Under the pieces are notes generated by a model. That model did not search any database. It was not told the DNA's origin and worked only from the letters and a program-made list of their open reading frames with translations. From Protula sp. h YS-2021 (Eukaryota; Annelida; Polychaeta; Sabellida; Serpulidae): a DNA stretch of 64,000 nt. The stretch spans positions 17,089,407 to 17,153,406 of the forward strand of contig OX457033.1 in assembly GCA_949752745.1 (NCBI GenBank), written 5' to 3'. Positions 44,420 through 56,344 of this stretch are shown here, piece after piece (position 1 is the stretch's first letter; every line of letters begins with the position of its first letter). Position numbers and translations under genes: made by a program.

Positions 44420-45740
44420 AATGTTCGTCATTTTACACTGCCCAATCGCTCGAATTTTGCCAGCGGATGGACAGTGTCCACAGGGGAGTATATTTATAAT
44501 TTCTATGAATGGCCTGCCCCTGCTAAGGTTTGGCTTGTTAATGGCTATGCATTCCTACCCTCATTGTTCCCTAAATCGCCATATTGTTATAGTTAGATGC
44601 TCATTTTGGGAGCCCTTAAAAACAAAATAAACATACTTCTTTATGTGGCACTAAATACAAGGAAAGTGGTGTGTCAAATAAGGGCCAGAAAGTTAGCGAC
44701 GGCAGCGACAATGTGCGTGTCCAACTCAAACTAGGGCATGAATATAAATTGCACATTTACATCTCTGCTTGCATCCCTGTCATTTGCCTGTAAAAACCGC
44801 AAAAGTATATACAGGACATCAATGGCATTTTATTGTCTTCCTTTTTTTTCTTGTCATGCAAAACAGCTATCAATTGTACAAGACCATTGTCTGATATTTA
44901 AGACAATTCGCCCCCCCCCTCCCGTGCCTCAACCCCACCCATTCTAGTTATTTCCTGAATGTGTAAATTTGCAGGGCAGCAACGGCCGAAATTACATATA
45001 TGTCACTCTTTATCCCACAGAAAAAGAAAAGAGAGACAGAGGGGGGGGGGGGGGGGGGGAGGGAAAAGGAAGAGAGATATACAGGGAGCGAAAAAGAGCA
45101 ATAAGCCGCTTTTTTCCAGACTTTCTGTTTAGAACGGTTTGGGGGCCCTACAATTGGAGAACAGTAAAATACACAATCTTACTAAGTCCACAGAATGAGA
45201 AAGGCTTGCGTTATAGATTTACTACTTGTAACTTGATAAAGCAAACTGATATAAAATTTTAGATTTTAAACACAACTCCTAGGCCCACCCCTACCCACAC
45301 CCCCTCCCCCTCTCCTCTCGTACCCATTTCTTATCAGTGACCTCGCATTGCTCAGAACGCAACTATTGTTCACTTTCTGATTGCTTAATTAATTGACACA
45401 GAATAAAAACCCCAGTGACATGGACATTTTCCAGACACGTCACGACATACGATTCCTGTTCTCAAAAAAATACAGTGGGCATGTTTTACCCCAACATGCT
45501 GAAGAATTGCTGCACTGCAAAAGGGATATACTGTTTTTTTTCTGATAAATTGCGCCATTAATATGAAACAAAAATAAACTACAAATGTGAGGCAAAGTTT
45601 CAATTCCCTCTTCCCCTCCGCCATCACACCCCTACCACCCGAACCCGTTTATATTCAAGAACCTGACACACCTCAGCTAAACTTTCGTTCCAGTACTGTT
45701 ATGACGTTATCGATTATCTACCGTACTCTATGTCTTTTTT
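44420..45740. other. Non-coding stretch before the 116-residue candidate gene
   Basis: No exon recognised. A C-rich tract at 44,910-44,925 and a long poly-G run at 45,041-45,060 occur here. A 5' UTR exon of the next gene may lie within but cannot be told apart. Confidence 0.4.
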
Positions 45741-45760
45741 TTTCAGCAGGTGAAAACAAA

Positions 45761-46795
45761 ATGGCGATAAGTGACGTCACAGAAGAACCAGTGCCACTGG
45801 CGAAGCCAGACGACTTCAACGTGATCGATCGCTTTGAATTTGAAGACGCAAGAGGACACCGAATCTCTTTGAGTGTCCATGGGCGGCGCCTACTCAGGGA
45901 GAGACTGTGGCGGACGGGGGTGGCGTTGACAGCAGCTTGTCGGTGGTTATATGAGCAACTCACGCACGTGTATGTATCGCTCTTCTTTCTTTCTTTGTTT
46001 AATTTTTACATTTATTTTTTAAGAGATGTTTGGAAGACTCAACTGGCGTGATTTTTTTTAACTCACTGCATTCGCTCAGGTGAAGGGCTTGGAGAAAAGC
46101 CTGGTTACCTCCCCAGGTCAGATTCGAACTTGGGACCATGGGATTAGGGGTTCAACGCTCTGACAAACTGAGTCAGCCGTATTAAGCAACAGAATGTTTG
46201 TTTTATGTTATTAGTTTACTTCTTTCTGAAAAGTAGAGAAACTTTGAAAATATTTCCATGAATTTATCTGCAGAGACCCACTTTCTGCACTTTCTGCACT
46301 TTCTGCATGTTTTGCTTTCAGAGTACTTTCTTTTACTAAAAACTCCGGGCAGCCATATTTGTTTTATTTTTATATACCTCACCCCTTTTTTATTTGCGAT
46401 TTTCAGTGACCACGCTGGGGTTGAAAGGGGGGGGGGGGTGGGCGCAGAAATAAGGGTAATTTTTCTCTGGCTTAAATCTACGTCGTTCCGTTTCTTTTAC
46501 AGATATCATGGCGTGGAAAAATATATCTGCTGCTGTGCCCAAAATGAGGTAATGAATTAAATATTTTTAACCCCAAGATTAAGATTCCAACATGCTATGA
46601 AACATGAGTTAATGAGTTAACAAACCTATTTGTCAGAATTAAGTATTGGGATTCTCAGGAGGGGGAGAGGGGAAATACGACTACCCATGTTTATTTCAGG
46701 TACAACAATCGGACCGTCAAAATTACAACTTTAATTTCGAGCCATCATTACATCGATTAAATTCGGGTCTACATAAAATTCTGCCACTTCGGTAG
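45761..46795 (+). CDS. Candidate three-exon gene, 116-residue protein of unknown function
   Basis: Exons 45761-45969, 46503-46548 and 46700-46795 join in phases 2 and 0. Exon 1 follows TTTTTTTCAGCAG and starts MAISDVTEEPVPLAKPDDF, continuing VIDRFEFEDARGHRISLSVH and RLLRERLWRTGVALTAACRW to LTH; its donor is GTATGT. Exon 2 gives YHGVEKYICCCAQNE (three adjacent Cys) before GTAATG. Exon 3 follows TGTTTATTTCAG with VQQSDRQNYNFNFEPSLHRL then NSGLHKILPLR and TAG. No signal peptide; the middle is basic and helical. I do not recognise the family. It rests on splice logic and protein-like composition; a longer gene with further exons is possible. Confidence 0.5.
46075..46182 (-). repeat. tRNA-like SINE head, reverse strand
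   Basis: On the - strand GACTCAGTTTGTCAGAGCGT is A-box like and AAGTTCGAATCTGACC is close to the B box GGTTCGANTCC. It lies in intron 1 of the candidate gene. Mismatched stems argue against a functional tRNA. Confidence 0.6.
46281..46320. repeat. 10-bp TTTCTGCACT repeat
   Basis: Three to four copies in a row. Confidence 0.75.
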
Positions 46796-46799
46796 CCTG

Positions 46800-47840
46800 G
46801 GTTGATCTGCATAAATCAAGGAAATTTGCCATTTGCCTATCTGGCACAATGTTGTCATGTACGACGTAGGGAGTCTATGCGGGGGTATTGTAAGGCCACA
46901 TTATGCAGAAATACCTCTTGGTGATGCTTCCCATGATGTTTTAGGTGCAACAAACGCACAAGGAGGCACATGATAGCGTCACATCCGGGTACGAAGGGGT
47001 GAGGGGGCGGGGGCGGGGGTCGACTGGACTTGGTATTGCTATCCACACACCAAATCGAGAACTAGAATTTTTTGGCAGTGTTTATTTTTACCTAGCTCAT
47101 TGAGACTCCGGTGACTTTCGGCCCATAGCGCCGGTTGTTCGGTACGTTAAATCATTTGGCGCATGCGTCATTAGCAGCAAAAAAGGCGCGAAAAAAGACT
47201 CGTTAGCCAGCAAATCGTCTCATTGTTCAAGTTCAGCAGACAGTGCTTGGTATCTTATGCTAAAATCGGCCAGTGTGGGAAATACTGTTCACACAATTAT
47301 CTCCGGTGACAGGTCTTAACGCCTGTCCGTCAAACTGTAATGAGATATGTATTTATAACGAATTTCCCAATTTAGCTCTTCTTCTTAAGATGTTTTTACG
47401 GTTAAACAATTTCTACGAATCGTCCTCGAAAACTGAATAAAAACTTGAAAAAAAAAACACCCTTCTGCAGCCGGACAACTCACATATTTACTACAACAAG
47501 GCACTTCTCTAACAGCACAAACCCACTAACAGCACAAATTTAACCAAGCTCTATTCAACACGGTAAGTATCAATACCTATACCACTATTTTTTAGATTTC
47601 ATTCCTTTAGTTTGCAAAACACTTCTTGCCAACAACAAAACACACACCTCCCTACCCCCACCCCGACCACAAAAAATGTCTTCTATGGCAAAGACAAAGG
47701 CTTCTCGCCCTCCCTTACCTCCCCGCTCCAGCCCATCCCCCCTCCCCCCTCCCAAAGTTGTTCTAACACAGCCCTTCTCAGCACCACGACACGGCTATAA
47801 ACACACTTCCTCGACACGACAACACACATTCTACGCCACG
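46800..47840. other. Non-coding stretch
   Basis: No gene recognised. A G-rich tract near 47,000-47,020 and C-rich patches around 47,650-47,755 flank the next array. Confidence 0.4.
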
Positions 47841-47846
47841 ACAAAA

Positions 47847-48066
47847 CACGACACACCACGCCTGTCGCACGACAAAACACGACACACCACGCCTGTCGCA
47901 CGACAAAACACGACACACCACGCCTGTCGCACAACAAAACACGACACACCACGCCTGTCGCACGAGAAAACACGACACACCACGCCTATCGCACGACAAA
48001 ACACGACACACCACGCCTGTCGCACGACAAAACACGACACACCACGCCTGTCGCACGACAAAGCAC
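47847..48066. repeat. 31-bp minisatellite, seven copies
   Basis: Unit CGACACACCACGCCTGTCGC + ACGACAAAACA with almost no drift. Three overlapping - strand frames with Cys/Arg-rich repeats (about 96-109 codons) arise because 31 cycles through all frames without stops. Confidence 0.95.
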
Positions 48067-48069
48067 ATC

Positions 48070-48540
48070 TTGTCCAGAATACTTTTCCAAACACACTTTT
48101 TCCGCATCCTCTTCTTTCCATCTCAGTGTGAGCGTGGCGAAAACTTTGACTCTGTCTCAAAATGGCACTAGCTCGGAAACAAAAAACAACCCTGCTATTC
48201 CATTAGTATAATGGTACGGTGCCTGCAAATAAAAGGGTCACGTTAACAGCATAACTTAACAGATTAAACATAAACACTGGAGGGCCAACTCTCTAAACAA
48301 TTGTGAGCCAGGCAAATATGACGTGGAGCTGCGTGAGAGACAATTACGCAAACACCAAGGCTGTCTTTATTTTCACCAGCCCCATACACCCGCCCCCCCC
48401 AACCCCCCCCCCCAGAACAACTACATATATCCCGTTCAGCTGGCTTGCACGCAAGTGATCGTAAAGCTTTTAACGTTCGCGTGAGTTGTGTCTAGCAGAC
48501 GGTCATACAAGCGGGTGGTAATTATCGTATGAAGCTGCTT
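48070..48540. other. Non-coding spacer with poly-C tracts
   Basis: C-rich runs at 48,391-48,414. Nothing coding seen. Confidence 0.4.
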
Positions 48541-48543
48541 CAA

Positions 48544-48545
<2 letters not shown>

Positions 48546-48606
<61 letters not shown>
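48546..48606. repeat. (ATT)n microsatellite
   Basis: About 20 perfect ATT triplets, with a second short run at 48,618-48,632. Confidence 0.97.
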
Positions 48607-48994
48607 GCGGTTCTTACTATTATTATTATTATCCCGTAATTCAATGGCAAGTAGTAAGTAGTTATTAAATATCTAACATTATTTTTTTTTCAAAAAAATC
48701 AATAAACCATCCGTAAATCTAAAGGGAATTCACACTCAAGTGTAACACTTTTAGGAGGTGATAGGACGTGAGAGAAACTATGGTGCCATACATAATGACG
48801 TCACTCACAAAGAAATGACCCCGTTCTCGGACAAATACAACACACAGCTGTTCTCAATTAAAAGTATATCAACTAACTGCTTTCTAAATAGCATCAGCTG
48901 ACTATGCTCACTAGCGCCTCATATGACTTCATTCTGCTAGTCATTAAAAAACATGAAATAACTGTCATCAGTCTCTCATGAATGCCTCAAATAA

Positions 48995-49532
48995 ATGACT
49001 GTTGTCAGTCACTTACAAGTGCTTCAAGCGACTGCTGTCAGTCATTTACAAGTGCTTCAATTGACTGCTGTTAATCACTTGCAAGCGCTTCAAATGACTC
49101 CTGTCAACCACTTACAAGTGCTTCAAGTGACTGTTATCAGTCACTTACAAGTGCATCAAATGACTGCTGTCAGTCACTTACAAGTGCATCAAATGAGTGC
49201 TGTCAGTCACTTGCAAGCGCTTCAAATGACTCCTGTCAACCACTTACAAGTGCTTCAAGTGACTGTTGTCAGTCACTTACAAGTGCATCAAATGACTGCT
49301 GTCAGTCACTTACAAGTGCATCAAATGAGTGCTGTCAGTCACTTGCAAGCGCTTCAAATGACTCCTGTCAATCACTTACAAGTGCATCAAATGAGTGCTG
49401 CCAGTCACTTGCAAGCGCTTCAAATGACTCCTGTCAATCACTTACAAGTGCTTCAAGTGACTGTTATCAGTCACTTACAAGTGCATCAAATGACTGCTGT
49501 CAGTCACAAACACGCACATTAAATGGCTGCCT
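48995..49532. repeat. 33-bp minisatellite, about 16 copies
   Basis: Unit TGACTGCTGTCAGTCACTTA + CAAGTGCATCAAA. As 33 is 11 codons, a 175-codon + strand frame runs through with an 11-residue repeat of the form MTAVSHLQVHQ. Units with GAGTGC and CTCCTG variants recur in a fixed order, so short higher-order blocks have been copied. Confidence 0.93.
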
Positions 49533-49650
49533 TCTGTCACTGACAAGGGACAAGTGCATCAAATGACTGCTGTCAGTCACAAACACGCACATTAAATGGC
49601 TGCCTTCTGTCACTGACAAGGGACAAGTGCATCAAATGACTGCTCTCCCC
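49495..49650. repeat. 73-bp duplication at the end of the 33-bp array
   Basis: CAGTCACAAACACGCACATT at 49,501 recurs at 49,574 with the same following 50 bases, ending in a further CAAGTGCATCAAATGACTGC. Confidence 0.9.
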
Positions 49651-49659
49651 AAACAACAT

Positions 49660-50415
49660 GTCAGATTCCGAAACTCTGGGACATTTATCACAGCACCCCA
49701 GTTACACATGCAAAAACTTAATAAGTACACAGTTTCACTTGACAAATTCATCTACAGATGTTCGCGTTTCGACAGCAACTGATGTCTGAGTGCACCAGCA
49801 GATCTAGTTTGATTGGCTGCGTCTCTGCAGTGTGACGGCGGCGTGGCCTTCCACTGAGTAGTTTATGGATTCGCGACAGTTGACATTTATACTAATGTCT
49901 TAATCGCGTTATATAAACATTTAACTATTGCATCAACTCACTAACTAAATGCACTTTCATACTCGCGCCTTCTGCGAGACGTGATCATGAAAATGCTATT
50001 GAATATTATGACAAGACCAGGCTGGATTTGTTGCTTTCATTTATACTATGTGCAGTGCCACAAATCACACAAGATACCAATCGTAGAGTCACCACAGCTG
50101 GTTTCACTGGATGAGTTGATGTGGAAAGGAGATTATACAGGCCCTAACCCGTAACTCACTCTTTCCTAGTGTATGTGTAGCAATGTGGGAGCGGCAAGCA
50201 TCCGAAAAGATCCTTCCAACGCGGCTTATATTAAAATAGGAAAATATCAACTATCACATGTGTCGAAAAAATCACTGTGGAAACCGGTAGTGGTTTGACA
50301 TTGAAAATAACATACTGACAGTAACTGTTTATATAGGAAGAAGTTTTTTTTTAACATTTCGAAAAGACCATGTTGTCAAAACTGTGACTTAAAGAGACCA
50401 CTGTATTTGATTCTC
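49660..50415. other. Non-coding spacer
   Basis: Nothing recognised between the 33-bp and 30-bp arrays. Confidence 0.4.
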
Positions 50416-50424
50416 ACGCGTAAT

Positions 50425-51362
50425 GCAGGTTGTTAGGTGTACGTGCTGTGGGATGCAGATTGCTATGTGATGACATAGTAGCATGCAGACTGTTATGTGC
50501 TGATGCAGTGGGATGCAGATTGCTATGTGATGACATAGTAGCATGCAGATTGCTATGTGATGACATAGTAGCATGCAGATTGCTATGTGCTGATGCAGTG
50601 GGATGCAGATTGCTGTGTGATGACATAGTAGCATGCAGATTGCTATGTGATGACATAGTAGCATGCAGATTGCTATGTGATGATGCAGTGGGATGCAGAT
50701 TGCTATGTGATGACATAGTAGCATGCAGATTGCTATGTGATGACATAGTAGCATGCAAATTGCTATGTGATGATGCAGTGGGATGCAGATTGCTATGTGA
50801 TGACACAGTAGCATGCAGATTGTTATGTGCTGATGCAGAGGGATGCAGATTGCTATGTGATGACATAGTAGCATGCAGATTGTTACGTGCTGATGCAGTG
50901 GGATGTAGATTGCTGTGTGATGACATAGTAGCATGTAGATTGCTATGCGATGACATAGTAGCATGCAGATTGCTATGTGATGACATAGTAGCATGCAGAT
51001 TGCTATGTGATGACATAGTAGCATGCAGATTGCTATGTGATGACATAGTAGCATGCAGATTGCTATGTGATGACATAGTAGCATGCAGATTGCTATGTGA
51101 TGATGCAGTGGGATGCAGATTGCTATGTGATGACATAGTAGCATGCAGATTGCTATGTGATGACATAGTAGCATGCAGATTGCTATGTGATGACATAGTA
51201 GCATGCAGATTGCTATGTGATGACATAGTAGCATGCAGATTGCTATGTGATGATGCAGTGGGATGCAGATTGCTATGTGATGACATAGTAGCATGCAGAT
51301 TGCTATGTGATGACATAGTAGCATGCAGATTGCTATGTGATGACATAGTAGCATGCAGATTG
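50425..51362. repeat. 30-bp minisatellite, 31 copies, no indels
   Basis: Two unit types alternate in blocks: A, TTGCTATGTGATGACATAGT + AGCATGCAGA; and B, with TGATGCAGTGGGATGCAGAT in the second part. The register is kept exactly at 30 bp for over 900 bases. Type A holds the palindrome CTATGT-GATG-ACATAG and the palindrome GCATGC. Open frames of 351 (+), 321 (-) and 326 (-) codons run through it because 30 is ten codons and the unit lacks stops in those frames; they are not evidence of genes. Confidence 0.96.
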
Positions 51363-51489
51363 TTACGAACTTTGCAGACTACCACATGCAGCACAATTAG
51401 CTTCTATCAGATCATCCAAATAATAACCACATACGCACGCGCAATGACGATAGCAAAGCAAATCAAATCCACACGTGGAATATGACTGT

Positions 51490-53150
51490 CATCTGCGCAC
51501 TAACATACAATGCATTTCTGTCGTGAGCGGCACAGCTAGAATGTCGTCAATGTCAGCTCTTTAAAATACCCACAAGACATCTCAAATATGAAACCGGTAT
51601 GAGGAAACTTCATTCCCATGATAAAACAACTCCTATCGCATTGTTGCTCACAAGGCAACAAATGACGTCACAATGGCTTGCCTGAGAGGATAACTGGTGT
51701 GGTGAAAACCTGTCGACTTCGCGTGATACTTTCTTCATGGTAAAATGAATCAATTAAGATGTGCATCTCCTGTGGCCTCACACTTACTCGCTGCTCTGAT
51801 TTGGATTGTTGTATTTCTAAAGGCAAACATTTGCCTGTTTTTGTTTCCATGACAAAACATCAGGAACAAGCCAAAGCGTTTATTACGCACAACTATAAGG
51901 TAAAAAGGTGAGACCCAAAAGCATGTGGGCTAGGAAAATAGCCCTCAGAAATACCAAGGACAAACTAACAAATAGGCACATGAGAACAGGGCAATAGCAG
52001 GGAGGCGGATTCGTAAAGAATGTGAAGACACGTGCTGATATTGCATTTGTTGAGATTGCAATAGTGACAGTTCTTTTGGTTTGTATAACTTAGAAGGTGA
52101 CCTAGCTGACAAATCCGTGCATTTAATATCGCTCCATGGGAAAAAGCAGACGCAAAAGTATAAAATGTATTCACCATGTCTTCTCAAAAATTAAATCAGA
52201 ACTCTATTTCTAGTCACGTATATAGACCATGGACGTAATAGTGGATTACAAGAGCAGACTGTAATATACCCGACTCGGTGTGAGTTCCGTCAGCCCTTTT
52301 ATTCTCAATTGTTTTTGTCCCTCAAAGAAGTTCCTTAAATAATTTAATACAAACTAAGACTGCACTGACTCTTTTAATTATCTTGTTTTGTAGGAGGTGC
52401 TAATGTTAGGTACGAAAACACTTTTTTGTTGTTGTTGTTTTTTTTTGTCTTTTTTTGTTTGTTGGAATCGATAAATGTTGGAAAAGTTTACATAAAATTA
52501 CATAAAAATCGGGCAACTGAAGCACCCAATGATACATCGGACATGAGTAAAAATTAAATAACCGATTCAAAGCGTGTCCCACAAAGCACCCACAATGGCG
52601 TTACATTTTCACTTGCAACGCGATAATGAATAAATAATACGCTCCACCAATTGAATTAATAATAGTTCCCCTCAATCATGCAGCTTAATGTCATATGAAG
52701 ACAAAGTAAAAAAAAATCCAATACCACTTAAACAGCACAACCATGCCACAATCCGCAGGAATTTAGCCCTTAGTGAGATCGGCTCAAATGTTACTCCGTT
52801 TCATAGGACCCCCAGGTAAACGGGGGAGCTTAACTCGCAAATTTGATTATGTCATCAGGAGGCGTCCGTGAGGAAATCGCTGGAAGAGAATACGAATCAT
52901 TTCCCAAAAAAACACACGGAAGATTTGATTCGGTATTTATGCGAGTTTCTACTCTTCTTCCTCTCCTATTTTTTGTTATTGTCATTATCAGTATTTTTTA
53001 TTATCATTTCTAATTATTATTTTTGTTTGTTTTGCGCTCAAAAGTCACGAAGTTTTATGGCAATTCATTACACCTGGAAATGCAGACAAAACACACCCAT
53101 AACCAGCGCCCACGACATCACGCCCAAATGGAGACGCGTGACGTCACGCC
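51490..53150. other. Non-coding spacer
   Basis: No exon, array or RNA gene recognised; T-rich tracts at 52,423-52,460. Confidence 0.4.
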
Positions 53151-53155
53151 CATAT

Positions 53156-53232
53156 TAAGTCGAAGCTCAGTGGCAGAGCGCTGGACTGATAATCAGAGAT
53201 CGTGGGTTCGAATCCGGCCCGCGGTGGATGGT
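53156..53232 (+). repeat. tRNA-Ile-like sequence (SINE head or tRNA pseudogene)
   Basis: GAAGCTCAGTGGCAGAGCGC matches the A box and GTGGGTTCGAATCCGG contains a perfect B box. The anticodon-loop-like CTGATAA would read GAT (Ile). Anticodon, T and acceptor stems mispair (ATCAGAGATC lacks a base for the stem). It abuts the start of the large satellite. Confidence 0.6.
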
Positions 53233-53329
53233 AAGTGAATTCATGTGCGTTCTAATGCCGACTCACAAGAACAACAATGCTTGCTCTGTCCTGGAACTCA
53301 AAAACACCGTCCATTGCTATAGAGTCAAA

Positions 53330-56300
53330 CAACGTCTTATGACGTCAGGCTTACAACGAGTCTTGTGATGCCATGCTCATACCGAGTCTCGTGCTGTCAT
53401 GTTCATACTCGAATTTTATGATGCCATGTTCGCATCGATTCATGTGATGTCATGCTCATATCCGAGTCTTGTGATGTCATGTTCATGCCGAGTCATGTGA
53501 TGTCATGATCATAGCCGAATCTTATGATGTCACGTTCGCACCGAGTCATGTGATGTCACGCTCACATCTGAGTCTTGTGATGTCATGTTAATGCCGAGTC
53601 ATGTGATGTCATGCTCATAGCCGAACCTTATGATGTCACGTTCGCACCGAGTCATGTGATGTCATGCTCACATCTGAGTCTTGTGATGTCATGTTAATGC
53701 CGAGTCATGTGATGTCATGCTCATAGCCGAACCTTATGATGTCACGTTCGCACCGAGTCATGTGATGTCACGCTCATATCTGAGTCTTGTGATGTCATGT
53801 TAATGCCGAGTCATGTGATGTCATGCTCATAGCCGAACCTTATGATGTCACGTTCGCACCGAGTCATGTGATGTCACGCTCATATCCGAGTCTTGTGATA
53901 TCATGTTCATGCCGAGTCATGTGATGTCATGCTCATAGCCGAATCTTATGATGTCACGTTCGCACCGAGTCATGTGATGTCACGCTCATATCTGAGTCTT
54001 GTGATGTTATGTTAATGCCGAGTCATGTGATGTCATGCTCATAGCCGAACCTTATGATGTCACGTTCGCACCGAGTCATGTGATGTCACGCTCATATCCG
54101 AGTCTTGTGATATCATGTTCATGCCGAGTCATGTGATGTCATGCTCATAGCCGAACCTTATGATGTCACGTTCGCACCGAGTCATGTGATGTCATGCTCA
54201 TATCCGAGTCTTGTGATGCCATGTTCATGCCGAGTCATGTGATGTCATGATCATAGCCGAATCTTATGATGTCACGTTCGCACCGAGTCATGTGATGTCA
54301 TGCTCACATCTGAGTCTTGTGATGTCATGTTAATGCCGAGTCATGTGATGTCATGCTCATATCCGAGTCTCGTGCTGTCATGTTCATACTCGAATTTTAT
54401 GATGTCATGTTCGCACCGAGTCATGTGATGTCACGCTCACATCTGAGTCTTGTGATGTCATGTTAATGCCGAGTCATGTGATGTCATGCTCATAGCCGAA
54501 CCTTATGATGTCACGTTCGCACCGAGTCATGTGATGTCATGCTCACATCTGAGTCTTGTGATGTCATGTTCATGCCGAGTCATGTGATGTCATGCTCATA
54601 GCCGAACCTTATGATGTCACGTTCGCACCGAGTCATGTGATGTCACGCTCATATCTGAGTCTTGTGATGTCATGTTAATGCCGAGTCATGTGATGTCATG
54701 CTCATAGCCGAACCTTATGATGTCACGTTCGCACCGAGTCATGTGATGTCACGCTCATATCCGAGTCTTGTGATATCATGTTCATGCCGAGTCATGTGAT
54801 GTCATGCTCATAGCCGAACCTTATGATGTCACGTTCGCACCGAGTCATGTGATGTCACGCTCATATCTGAGTCTTGTGATGTTATGTTAATGCCGAGTCA
54901 TGTGATGTCATGCTCATAGCCGAACCTTATGATGTCACGTTCGCACCGAGTCATGTGATGTCACGCTCATATCCGAGTCTTGTGATATCATGTTCATGCC
55001 GAGTCATGTGATGTCATGCTCATAGCCGAACCTTATGATGTCACGTTCGCACCGAGTCATGTGATGTCATGCTCATATCCGAGTCTTGTGATGCCATGTT
55101 CATGCCGAGTCATGTGATGTCATGATCATAGCCGAATCTTATGATGTCACGTTCGCACCGAGTCATGTGATGTCATGCTCACATCTGAGTCTTGTGATGT
55201 CATGTTAATGCCGAGTCATGTGATGTCATGCTCATATCCGAGTCTCGTGCTGTCATGTTCATACTCGAATTTTATGATGTCATGTTCGCACCGAGTCATG
55301 TGATGTCACGCTCACATCTGAGTCTTGTGATGTCATGTTAATGCCGAGTCATGTGATGTCATGCTCATAGCCGAACCTTATGATGTCACGTTCGCACCGA
55401 GTCATGTGATGTCATGCTCACATCTGAGTCTTGTGATGTCATGTTAATGCCGAGTCATGTGATGTCATGCTCATATCCGAGTCTCGTGCTGTCATGTTCA
55501 TACTCGAATTTTATGATGTCATGTTCGCACCGAGTCATGTGATGTCATGCTCATATCCGAGTCTTGTGATGTCATGCTCATAGCCGAACCTTATGATGTC
55601 ATGTTCGCACCGAGTCATGTGATGTCACGCTCATATCTGAGTCTTGTGATATCATGTTCATGCCGAGTCATGTGATGTCATGCTCATAGCCGAACCTTAT
55701 GATGTCACGTTCGCACCGAGTCATGTGATGTCATGCTCACATCTGAGTCTTGTGATTTCATGTTAATGCCGAGTCATGTGATGTCATGCTCATATCCGAC
55801 TCTCGTGCTGTCATGTTCATACTCGAATTTTATGATGTCATGTTCGCACCGAGTCATGTGATGTCATGCTCATATCCGAGTCTTGTGATGTCATGCTCAT
55901 AGCCGAACCTTATGATGTCATGTTCGCACCGAGTCATGTGATGTCACGCTCATATCTGAGTCTTGTGATATCATGTTCATGCCGAGTCATGTGATGTCAT
56001 GCTCATAGCCGAACCTTATGATGTCACGTTCGCACCGAGTCATGTGATGTCATGCTCACATCTGAGTCTTGTGATTTCATGTTAATGCCGAGTCATGTGA
56101 TGTCATGCTCATATCCGAACCTTATGATGTCACGTTCGCACCGAGTCATGTGATGTCACGCTCATATCTGAGTCTTGTGATGTCATGTTCATGCCATGTC
56201 ATGTGATATGCGAGTCTTGTGACGTCATGCTCACACCGAGCCATGTGGTGTCATGCTCATATCCGAGTCTTGTGATGTCCTGCTCATATCCGAGTTTTTA

Positions 56301-56330
56301 TTCTGCCAAGCTCACATCAAGTCTTATGAT
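53330..56330. repeat. Higher-order satellite: ~26.5-bp monomers in a 106-bp unit
   Basis: Four related monomers follow each other: GAGTCATGTGATGTCATGCT+CATATCC, GAGTCTTGTGATGTCATGTT+CATGCC, GAGTCATGTGATGTCATGCT+CATAGCC, and GAACCTTATGATGTCACGTT+CGCACC (27+26+27+26). About 28 such units span 3 kb. Rare variants (GTGCTGTC, GATGTTATG, GATGCCATG) recur exactly 875 bp apart (54372/55247, 54003/54878, 54215/55090), showing that a block of about eight units was duplicated as a whole. Almost every monomer holds TGATGTCA. Confidence 0.96.
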
Positions 56331-56344
56331 GTCATTTTGAGTGT

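Noticed and set aside
47676..48160. Cys-rich - strand frames as secreted Cys-rich proteins
   Set aside because: A 31-bp repeat without stops opens every frame; the Cys pattern is a by-product of the unit.
50389..51485. Three long open frames (321-351 codons) as genes
   Set aside because: They are mirror products of a stop-free 30-bp tandem repeat; no splice or start context and no unique sequence of note outside the array.
53156..53232. Functional tRNA-Ile gene
   Set aside because: A and B boxes are good but the anticodon, T and acceptor stems do not pair, and a GAT anticodon is not the usual nuclear tRNA-Ile in animals.
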